A program made the translations under genes and the position numbers. The notes under the pieces are model-generated. The model ran no database searches. It was not told where the DNA came from and saw only the letters and a program-made list of their open reading frames with translations. Below, one piece after another: positions 13,601-25,600 of a stretch of 64,000 nt of DNA (position 1 is the first letter of the stretch; each line of letters starts with the position of its first letter). The stretch is from Nelumbo lutea (taxonomy: Eukaryota; Streptophyta; Magnoliopsida; Proteales; Nelumbonaceae): contig JAKGHH010000001.1 of the NCBI GenBank assembly GCA_022828595.1, positions 206,169,813 through 206,233,812 on the forward strand. Direction: 5' to 3'.

Positions 13601-16600
13601 CTTTTCCAGGGACTTAGAGGGTTTGATCTCCAAACTTTATCCAACCATTGAGCAGTGCTGGAAGCTTCATTATCAGCTTGCAAAAAAGCTGATTGTTACA
13701 TCAGCCAAGTGTTTCATTTACTCAAGATGTTTGTGCTCCATTCAAAAAGCTGTTATTAGTGGAGAGAATGACAATGAGGATCTCATTGCAATCAATTCAA
13801 ATGATCATTTCTCTATTCATTGGAAAGTAGGTCTTGAAGGGCTTGCTGGAGTTGTTGTGATACTTCAAAACAACCATTGCTGGCAAGTTGCATCTGTTAT
13901 GCTTGATTACCTACTAGGGTTTCCTCAGTATTTTTGTCTGGATAGTGTTCTTGGTACAGTTTGCTCTGCAATTAAGCATTTTGCTTCTCATGCACCAAAA
14001 ATCTCATGGCGCCTCCAGACTGATAAATGGTTGTTAATCTTGTTCACAAGAGGCATTGGTGGCCTTCGTGAGCATAAGGATTCATTAGTTGATTTGTTCT
14101 GTACAATGCTTGGTCATCCAGAACCTGAACAAAGATCTATTGCACTGCTGTACTTGGGAAGACTCGTTGGCCGAGATGTAGACACTGGAACAGCAACCTT
14201 ACCATATATAGTCTGCAATAAATTGGTTGCATCTCACCTAGTTACCTCTGTTTCTGAGCCAGTTCTCTCTGTTCTAGTCTCAAATACATGGGAAAGGGTA
14301 GCTCTGATTGCATCTTCTGATCCATCCATGCTTTTGAGGGTTCATGCAATGGCACTTCTGGCAGACTATATCCCATTCGCTGAACGCAATCAGTTGCAGT
14401 CCTTTCTTGGTGCAGCTGATACTGTGGTTTGTGGTTTTGGGAGACTTTCATATCCAGTGTTTGATGGGCCACTAACATGGCTGTCGTTAGTTCTTCTTGC
14501 AAATGCTTGCCTGTACTCCCCAGAGGAAGATATTGCTTTGATTCCTCAGAGCATTTGGAAAAATGTTGAGACATTAGGAATGTCAAAAGCAGGTAGACTA
14601 CTTATTTTCTTTTAGTTTCAAGATCATTTATGGGAGACTGAATTCTTTCCATTGATGCTCCAATCTCTTTTCTTTTCCACCCATTTCTGTTCCATCTTTC
14701 ATATAGGAGGAAAGCTTGGGGAATTGGAGAGGGCAACCTGCCAAGCACTTTGTAAATTGAGAACAGAGGAGGATGGGGCTAAAGAGGTAAGGCGCTAATT
14801 TCCCCCTACAATAAGTGTCCTTGTTCTTGTATCTTCTCAAACCATTATGTGTTATCCTAACATCTGTCAAACCTGCTGCATGATTTTGTAACTAAATAAT
14901 TGAATTTTCATTGGATCTTTATGTTTTTGCATTCAAAAGTCTCTGAACTACAATTTTTCATTCAAGGCTCTGAAAGCAGTGCTTTCTTCAAGTTCTTCAA
15001 GACAATTTGATCCTGAGTTTGGAAGTACCCGTGAAGCACTTCTTCAGGTAAGAACATTTCTCCAATGATTCATAAATTTTGGAGCAGTTGTCTGCTGTCA
15101 GATGTAGTCCTTGATCATGTAGCATTTTGCTGAATTTCTGATTACATTTCTTTTTAACCATCTTTTTTTTTTTCAAGAGATGCGAAGTAACTGGTCAGTG
15201 ATTTTTTTAATGTCCAATGTCCATTTCTTTAAGATCCCCCTTTGCAGTAAGGAAGCATACTAGGCCTGAGACCACATCTAATGTGAGAATTCATGTTACT
15301 CTTCTTCTCTATCCAAAGATTATACATACTCTAGAATGACATGCTACATTAACTATAATTGTACTGGATTCACCCTAGAGGCTTGCCATTAATCTATTAA
15401 CTTTATATAAGGCTTGGATAGAGTGACAGTATATGTTAGAAGAAAAACAACCTTTTGAAAAGAAAGGACTGTTTAAAAAGTTGCAGAAAATCAAAAGGAA
15501 GTAGCAGAAATCAGGTTTCAAGAAGAGAGAAGAAGAAGAAGGTGGTGGCAACTAGGGTTCAGAGAGAGAGATTTTCGAACATAACCTTCTCTCTTACACC
15601 CCTAATTCCATTTCATTAAGTTAAACTTTAGTAATTTACAGAGAGGTCCCTAATTGGGCAGGAAATTAAAAAACATAACATAAGAAAGAATAAAGCCCAG
15701 ATTAAGGCCCATTACAGCAAAGAACATAAAAAATAAAAAGGGATAAACAGCCTATGGGCCATTTGGCCCATCTTCTCTACACTCCCCCTCAAGCTGAGCA
15801 TAGATGTCAATCATGCCAAGCTTGCCAGTGTCATGCTGAAGTTTAGCCTTAGGAATGACCTTGGTGAGGAAATCAACTAACTGTCCTTCAGAAGTGATGA
15901 AAGGTAGACACACCTCTCCAGAAGCCACTCTTTCTCAAATGAAGTGCCTGTCAACTTCAATATGTTTAGTTCTGTCATGTTGCGCTGGATTGTGAGCAGT
16001 GTTGGTGGCAGCCTGATTATCACAGTATAACATCATTGGCTTATCATGCTTAATACCCAGTTCCTCCATCAAGGATCTAAGCCACAATAGTTCAGAAACT
16101 CCATGAGCCATGGCTCTGTATTCAGCTTCGGCTGAAGATCGGGCAACAACTGATTGTTTCTTGCTTCTCCAAGAGACAATATTACCTGCCACCAAGCTAC
16201 AGTACCCAGAGGTTGATCTTCTGTCATCAATGTTTCCGGCCAATCAGCATCTATGTAGGCCTCAAGTTTCATATGGCCATGCTTAGCAAATAGAATTCCC
16301 TTTCCAGGGGGACCCTTCAAATAACACAGAACCCTCTCTGTTGCTGCCATGTGAGTATCCCTGGGAGCATGCATGAACTGACTAATGCAACTGACAGCAT
16401 ATGCAATGTCTAGCTGAGTCATGCATAGATAGAGAAGTGTAGTCTTTGGAAGACTCCCTTATCTTTCAACAATATTCCATCTGAAGCAGAGAGTTTATGA
16501 CTCATATCAATAGGAGTAGCAACTGGTCTAGTACCCATCTTCCCTGTTTCAGAGAGCAAATCAAGTACATACTTTCTTTGAGAGATAAGGATCCCATCCT

Positions 16601-19600
16601 TGGATCTAGCAACTTCTATGCCAAGAAAGTATCTCAATTCCCCCAGATCTTTGATCTCAAACTCTGTATGAAAGAAAGATTTGAGATCATTAATCCCTGA
16701 TACATCATTACCAGTCACAACAATATCATCAACATACACAATCAGGTAAACGGCCAAGGATCCTCTCCTCTTCACAAAGAGGGTACGATCAGACTGTGTC
16801 TGTACATAGCCAAAGCTAACAAGGGCAGCCCTAAACCTTTCAAACCATGCTCTAGGGGACTGTTTAAGTCCATAAAGAGATTTCTTCAGCCTGTAGACCT
16901 TCCCTTTCATATATGTTTCATACATCCCTGGAGGAAGAGACATATAGACCTCCTCATGTAATTCTCCATTCAAAAATGCATTCTTTACATCCATCTGATA
17001 AAGTGGCCAGAGATAGTAGAACTCTCATAGAAGTCATCTTGGCAACAAGAGGAAAGGTCTCCAGACAATCAATCCCATATGTCTGTGTATAACCTTTTGC
17101 AACCAGCCTAGCCTCGTACCTTTCAATGGTGCCATCAACATGATATTTGATAGTAAAAACCCACTTACAGCCTACTGGATCCTTCCCTTCAGGCAAATCA
17201 ACCACTTCCCAAGTGTCATTCTTGTGCAGGGCATCAATTTCTGTTCTCATAGCATCCCTCCATTTTGGAATAGTAAGAACTTCTGACATAGACCTGGGAA
17301 TTGGGTTAGAAGCAACAAAAGAAAGGTAGGCAAAATATGAAGGAGAGAGCAAACTATAAGAAAGGTGTTTGGAAATGCAATGTGCAGTACACTTCATTTT
17401 TCCTTTCCTAATAGCAATAGGGATATCAAGGTCTGGAAAGGATGACTCCAAAGGGGCTATATCAGTATCTGTTGTCTTTTCTGTGACTGTAAGTGTAGGA
17501 GGCTCATGTGATGTAGGGGAAACAATCTGCTCACTTCTGGTTCTCTGCCGTTGGTACAACCTAGGATTAAAAAGAGGACGAGGAGGGATAGGAACACTGG
17601 AATGAGAATGAAAAGACTGATCCTCCCTTGACTCATTTGAAGGAGGAAGAGTCTCAACAGAAGACTCAACTGGGACCATGGTTTCAAATGTCGCCAAATG
17701 TCGCTAATGTCGCCCGACATATGTCGATGTCGAGGCTCACCGACATGAAAGTGGATGGTAATAAAAAAATTACATTATGTCGATCGACATTTCCTATATT
17801 TCGGAAATGTCGACCAAACCAGTCCAAATAACAAAAAAAAATACAGTTTTTCCTATTATGTCGACAAGATGTCGACTAATGTCGACTAATGTACATTAAA
17901 AATATAATATATTAGTATATTATATTAATATAATACAATATATTAATATAGATTATTCAATTAATAATTTCTATTTAATATTTCAAATAAAATATTTATA
18001 AAAATAATTAACAAAATATAAAATACAAAAGAATAAATTAATTACTTTATAATATCAAACATAAAATATTTTTCAAGTAGTAAAATATTAACTAGTTAGT
18101 ATTTTTTAAAATATTTATTAAAATCAGAAAATGTTTATTAAATTTTATAATAAACCATATTATACATTTAATACAAAAAATCAGAATAAATTTAATAAAT
18201 TTTATACTAAATCATAATTTATTATAAATTTAGTATTAAAAATCATAATAAATTCATTAAGTTTTATAAGAAATCAGAATTTATCATAATCTTAATACTA
18301 CAAAAAGGAGAGTCAGTTTATTAAATTTATAATCAAACATAATGTATTATAACTTTAATATTTAAAAAATCAGAATAAATGTATTTCTATTTACTAGTGT
18401 GAAATAAATATATTAGAATTTATAATAAATCAGGATTAAAAATAAGAAAAGAAAATATCAGATAACCTTGTAAAAACATCAAAATGCATAATGAATCAGT
18501 AAATCGTCATTTACTAATTTGTTATTGATCTTAGTTTCTTAGCTTTATATAATGGTTGGGAATAAGATAATAATAGTCTAGAAATATGTATTAATGCTTC
18601 TTTTATCATTTTACAAAATATCTTTGCATATTTCCACAATGTCTCTAATTTTTACAATATTTCCCCTCGACATTTCCGACATTTCCAACATATGTCCTAT
18701 ATTTTGGTAAGCGACATTTCCATCGACATCGACATTTTAAACCTTGACTGGGACAGGAAGGGGGAGAGCAAACAACTGTGACAAATTCCCCCCCTTTGGA
18801 CAATGCCTCTCTTGAGAAGAATCATAAAAGGAAGAGAGCTCATCAAAGGTGACATCCATTGAGACATACCGAGTGCCAGTCTTCGGATCAAAATAACAGT
18901 AACCCTTTTGTGTGGGCTTTTGGTTCAAATTTATGTCTCTGGACACTTGGGATATGTACATAACAAGTACAACCAAAGACAGAGAGGAATAGGAAAAAGA
19001 TCCTTGCCCGGATGAAGAAGATTGAAGGGAGACTTAAACCCCAAAACCCTGGATGGCATATGGTTGATTAGGTAGGTTGTAGTAAGAACATCACCCCAAA
19101 ATTTTGTAGGGACATGTGAGGCAAATAGAATACTTCTTGCAACTTCAACAATATGTCAATTTTTTCTTTCAACAACTTCATTCTGTTATGGGGTCCTAAC
19201 ACAGGAGCTTTGGTGAATAACCCCCAAATCAGTGAGATAGCAGGTCAGGTTTTTCTCAAATATTCTTTTGCATTATCGGATCTAAAAATTTTAATTCTGG
19301 TATCAAACTTGGTTAGAACAAATTCATGGAATTGCCTCACAAGTCCGGGAACTTCATCACGGGACTTCATAAAAAATATCCAAGTGAACCGAGAGAAGTC
19401 ATCAATGAACAAGATAAAATATTTGTAGCCACCCATAGAAGGTAAGTGGTAAGGCCCCCACACATCAGAGTGCACAATATGAAATGGAGAAGAAAATCTT
19501 TTTATTACTCAGAGAATAATTGCTTCTACAATGTTTTGACAATTCAGACGACTCACAATGAAGATTGGATAGACTAATTCCCTTAAACAGTTCTGGGAAT

Positions 19601-22600
19601 AAATGACTTAATGCAGAAAAAGAAAGATGACCCAAACGAAAATGACATAACATGACTCAACTGATGGACTCTATAGATGTAAACCCAAAAGTAGCTTTTC
19701 CAGGTTGTCCATGGTTCTGTCCAGGAGTGTCCAGCAGATATATTCCATTCGCCTCATGGCCACTCCCAATCACTTTCTAAGACTCCAGATCCTGAAAAGC
19801 ACAGTAGGAAGGAAAGAAGATTACATAACAGTTCAATGACTTAGTTAGGCTACTTACAAATAACAAATTTGTATTTAGCTTGGGTACATGAAGAGCAAAA
19901 GGAAGTACCAAGGAATGTGTAGCCTTGATGGTTCCCTTGCCGAAGATAGGGGCAAGAGAGTCATCGGCTAGGGTGATTTTGTCACGGCTAGGAAGTAAAT
20001 CATAAGAAACAAACAAAGTGGAAAAGCTGGTTATATGATCAGAAGCACCAGAATCAATAATCCAAGGGATCCTACGATTACCTGAAATAGTTGCATGATT
20101 GGCAGAAGCCTGTATACCTGAATGAGCAAATGTAGAAGAGGTTGAATTTCCTGGAGGGTTGGAAGAAGAGGCCACACCCTCTAGGTGACTGATCAACCTT
20201 CCAAACTTCTCATATTCTACCTTCATAGCTACTAACTGCTCACTAGTTGTCATCTCTTCAGTTTGGTATCCGTCACTATCTGGACCAGCAGCAATATTGG
20301 CATTCCTTGCCTTCATATCAGACTTCTTTTGAAACCGAAGAGGAAGAAGCTCAAGATGCAATTTCCAACACTTGTCTTTAGTGTGTTTTGGCTTCTTATA
20401 GTACTCACAAATAATTTCTTTCTTCCCTGAGCTACTTGGAGTCCCTGTCACTCCCTTGGGTTTCACTCCCCTATTAGCAAGGTGATCATTTAGACCAGCC
20501 CCTTGAACCTGGACAAGTCTCTTGCTTTCTTCACTACTTACCAAGGCATAGGCTTGAGACAGTGAAACACTATCATTGGATAAAATATTTTTCTTTGTGA
20601 TGTCATACTCTGGATTCAGCCCTGTGAAAAACTCAAACACCCTGTTTCTCTCAACAAGTTTCGTGTAGGTCTCAACATCATTAGTGGTGTCCCAAGTTAC
20701 AACTTCTATCAAATCAATTTCTTGCCATAAAGATTTTAGTATTGAGAAATAAACAGCTAACGGTTTCTCCCCCTGTCTCAAATTCTTCACATCACTCCTC
20801 AGCTTGTAAGACATTGCCACATTTAATTTCTAGGAATAGGTTTCAGCAACACTATCCCAAATTTCCTTTGCTGAATTCATCCACAAATAGTCCTGACTAA
20901 TCTGTGGTTGCATTGAGTTCACAAGCCATCCAATAACAGTATAATTTTCTTGCATCCATTTTTCATATGATGGATCATCTTCCGAAGGAGCATTTTTGCT
21001 CCCGGAGATAAAACCCCATTTGCCTCTACTACAGATATGAATTTTTACTGATTGTGACCAAGCCAGATAATTAGTTCCATCTAGCTTGACTGTGGTCACA
21101 GCCAGTAGAGAGTCTACAGAGGCTCCCGGAACCTGTCCGGATTCAACAACATGCTTGTTTTCAACTTCTGAAGGGTTCATCTTCTTAAATACTTCAAAAA
21201 TAACTTATAACAACTTTGAATAACAACAAATGAAGACAGAACAAAAACTGTGTTGTGAGCCATCCTCTGTGCAATCGTACCAACTACCCGCGTCACACCC
21301 GGAAGTCGGGAGAAACAGAGAAATCTCAGCCGCTCCTTGTAGACTTCACAGAACACCAATCCACTTGATTCGATCTTCAAGATGAAGGATGAGAAGACTA
21401 TTGAAGTTCGGCCTGCCCTAGAAGTCTGTTTTGTTTGTTAGCTGAAAAGTAAAGTAAACAGCAAGAAGGAAGAGAGGAAAGAAGGAAGAAAGAGGAAGGA
21501 GAAGAGAAAAGGTCTGGTTTGAAATTAGGAAAAAATCACACCTAGTTTCGGCCAGACCTGTTATTATATTATTAATGTAATTGGAAAAGACATAAGTGCC
21601 CTTATTTAAGTAAGAGGCACTCGAACTAACATAATAGTACACATCAGCACTCTCAACAGGTACAAAGACCGAAATACCCCTTCACTAACACTCCCCCTCA
21701 AGTTGGTGAGTATATATCATATAATCCCAGCTTGTTACATATGTAGTCCACTCTCCCCCGACTCAAACCTTTTGTAAACAAGTCTGCCCACTGATTTTCC
21801 GTATTAACATATGCAGTCTCTATCACTCCATTCAGCACCTTCTCTCTCACAAAATGACAGTCAACTTCGATGTGCTTGGTTCTTTCATGAAACACTGGAT
21901 TGGAAGAAATATGAACCGCTGCCTGATTGTCACAATAGAGCTTCATTGGAGTACTGATGTCATATCCTATCTCCTGTAGAAGGTTCCTTAGCCACACTAA
22001 TTCACGAGCAATATGTGTCATGGCCCTATATTCTGCTTCTGCACTGCTTCTTGCCACAACTGTTTGCTTCTTACTTTTCCACGTTACCCCCCAGAAAGGT
22101 GCAATAGCCTGTGGTAGACCGTCTATCAGACATAGAACCTGCCCAATCAGCATCGGTGTATCCTTCTACTTCCAGTTTTCCACAACTTTTGTATAGCAAA
22201 CCACGGCCAGGAGCTCCTTTCAAGTACCTCACAATCCTTAGCACTGCATTCCAGTGTGGGACCAGGAGCACCACACTAACCGCAAATGAAATATCTGGCC
22301 GAGTAATGGTTAGGTAGTTTAGTTTTCCTACAAGACGTCGGTATCTGCCAGGGTCTTCAAATACTTCACCTATATCACTGCTTAGCCTCGTATTTGTTTC
22401 CATAGGTGTCTCAATCGGTTTAGTACCCAACAAACCTGTTTCTTCCAGTAAATCAAGCATATATTTCCTCTGACACAAATTAATGCCATGCTTAGATCTT
22501 GCTACCTCTATGCCCAAAAAGTATTTCAATTTGCCAAGGTCCTTTGTCTAAAAGTGTTCCTGTAGGAATGCCTTCAATCTGTCAATGCCCATTTTATCAT

Positions 22601-25600
22601 TCCCAGTCACAACGATATCATCTACATACGCCACCAGTAGTATTTTGCCTGTCGGAGAGTCATGACTGAAGACAGAGTGATCAACTTGGCACTGTTTCAT
22701 ACAAAACTTCTTGACCACCTCATTGAACCTACCAAACCATGCTTGAGGGGACTATTTAAGTCCATATATAGCCTTCTTAAGTCTGCATACCTTACCATCC
22801 TCCCCCTGAGCAACAAACCCTGGTGGTTGCTCCATGTAGACCTCCTCGAGCAAATCACCATGCAAAAAGACATTTTTGATATCTAGTTGATGTAGAGGCC
22901 AATCATACATAGCTGCAAGGAAGATGACAACACGAACTGACCCTATCTTAGCAACCGGGGAGAATGTCTCTGTGTAGTCAATGCCATAGGTTTGGGAGTA
23001 CCCTTTTGCAACCAGCCGCGCCTTCAGGCACTCAACACGACCATTTGGCAAGTACTTACAACCGACAGCCTGCTTCCCAGGAGGAAGAGCGGTGAGGTCC
23101 CAAGTGTGATTATGATGGAGGGCAGAGAGCTCTTCTTCCATAGCGCGACACCACTCTGGAGAGGTAAGGACTTCCTGGACATCCTTAGGAACAACCACTG
23201 AGGATAACAAGGAGATGAACTGGCGATGGGAGGCGGAGAGGTAAGGGAAACAAAATTGGAAATAGGGTGAAGGGTGCAGGTGCGTTTACCTTTCCGTAAG
23301 GCAATAGGAAGATCAAAGTCGGAGGCTGGTGTCGGATCTGGAGTCGGATCTGTCGACGGTGATGAAGCCGGAGGAGGCGCAGCCGGTACACGTGGGTGAT
23401 GTGTATACACGTGACGGATAGGTGGACGGTCAACGGACAATGGCACCGGAGGCAAGGACGTAGGCACGACTAGAACCAGAGGAGGAGGATCAGCCACAGG
23501 AAGGGGAAGAGGAGGAGGTGATGTGGAGGAAGCAGCATCACCGGACCCCACGAAGAACAGAGTAGACTCGAAGAAAGTAACATCAGCACATACCAAAGAA
23601 CGACGAGAACCGGGATGGTAACACTTGTACCCTTTCTGAGTTCGGGAATAGCCAAGGAAGATACACTTAAGGGATCGTGCATCTAACTTGTCAGTCCCGG
23701 GACCTAGATTATGGACGGAGCAGACACACCCAAATACCCGAGGAGGAAGCGGAAACGGAGACATGTTGGGGAACAAGACACTAAAAGGAGAACGACCATC
23801 AAGAATAAGCGTGGGCATCCGATTAATTAAGAAACAAGAGGTGAGCATTGCATCACTCCAAAAGGGTTTGGGAACATTCATGTGGTGCATGAGTGAGCGT
23901 GCCATTTCTTCAAGATGTCGGTTCTTTCTCTCAGCAACCCCATTTTGTTGTGGGGTGTAGGTACATGAAGTTTGGTGTATAATGCCATGTTGGTCCAAGT
24001 ATTCTTGAAAAGATGAAGACAAGTATTCACGGCCATTATCAGAACGGAAGATTTTGATGTGAACGCCAAATTGATTGCGGATCTCAGCATAAAATTTCTG
24101 GAAGATGGCAAATAATTCATTTCTTTCTTTCATTAAATAGAGCCACGTCATTCTTGAAAAGTCATCGACAAAAATAACAAAATATCTATGTCCATTATAT
24201 GGCATCACTTTATAAGGACACCAAACATCTGAATGAATTAGAGAAAAAGGACTCGACACACGGTTATCAACCCTAGAACTAAAGGGAACACGATGGTGTT
24301 TCCCAAATTGACACGACTCACAATCTTGAACAGAAAGTTGACTCAATGAAGGGACCAAGGACTTCGGCACTTTCAGCAAAGGATGACCAAATCTACAATG
24401 CCACTGGAGAGGAGAAATAGATGACTGAAGGGCCGTTGACGTTCTTCCACCACCATCAAGATAATGCAGTCCACCGGCTTCATGCCCTCCACCAATCTTC
24501 ATCCCCGTCTTGAGATCCTGAAAAACACACATAGAGGGGTAAAATGTAATGGAGCAATTAAGGGACTTGGTCAGCTTACTAACAGACATAAGATTAAATG
24601 GAAGCTTAGGTACATATAAAACAGAGGATAGGGAAGGGTCTAGGTCAACATTACCAACACCACGAATAGATGATGTGGAGCCATTAGAAAGGGTAACAGA
24701 TTGTGATGTTGAGCAATGAGTGAGAGATGAAAATACACCTGGAGTTCTCGTCATATGATCGGAGGCTCTAGAGTCAATAATCCAGGGGTTGGGTGTGGAT
24801 GCCAAACAAGCCATACCTGAGTGTGCAAAGGTAGTTGTGTTCTACTGCGACGTGGATTGAACAAACCTTTCATACTCATCACGAGGAACACTCACCATCT
24901 CCTTGCCTGGACCATCTGAAGATGTAGAAGGCATCTAGTCAGCTAACCGGTTCTCCTGTCTAAAGCTGGAACTGGTGTCACTAGTCATGGCATGGTTGGC
25001 CCACGTCGAGGGTGGACCATGTAAGTCATAGCAGTAGTTAATAGTATGTCCATCCAAACCACATTGAGTACACCTCCGTGGACCCGAGCCACGTCCTCTA
25101 CCACGAGCTCTCCTTGAATCTCTGCCTCCAGTATGACCACCACCACGGATATGTGTAGATCCACCACTACCACTCAGGCCATACACTAGACCACTACTGC
25201 CACCACGGCCAGGCTGGGCTCCTCGAGCCCCACTTCTGCCACCTCGTCCTCTCGACACTGCAAATGCTGATTTATCTGAGTTATTAGAGTTTTCCATGGA
25301 TCCAATGGAAGTCCTCCGAAAACGAGCAAACACCTCCTCTAAAGATGGAAGGGCAGATCCTCCTAGTATTTGGGCTCGTACTGGTTCATACTCAGACTTC
25401 AACCCCACCAGAAACCCAGTCACATCAAGCTGCTCTCTCTGTTGCTGTTGAACCTTGACATCAGTAGTGAGAGGGTGATAGACATTTAACTCATTACGGA
25501 TATTTCTCATACTGGCATAGTACTCCTCAAGGCTCTGATTTCCCTGTTGCAGATTGAAGTATTCTTGATACAGTTGATATACCCTAGTTGTATTATCCTG

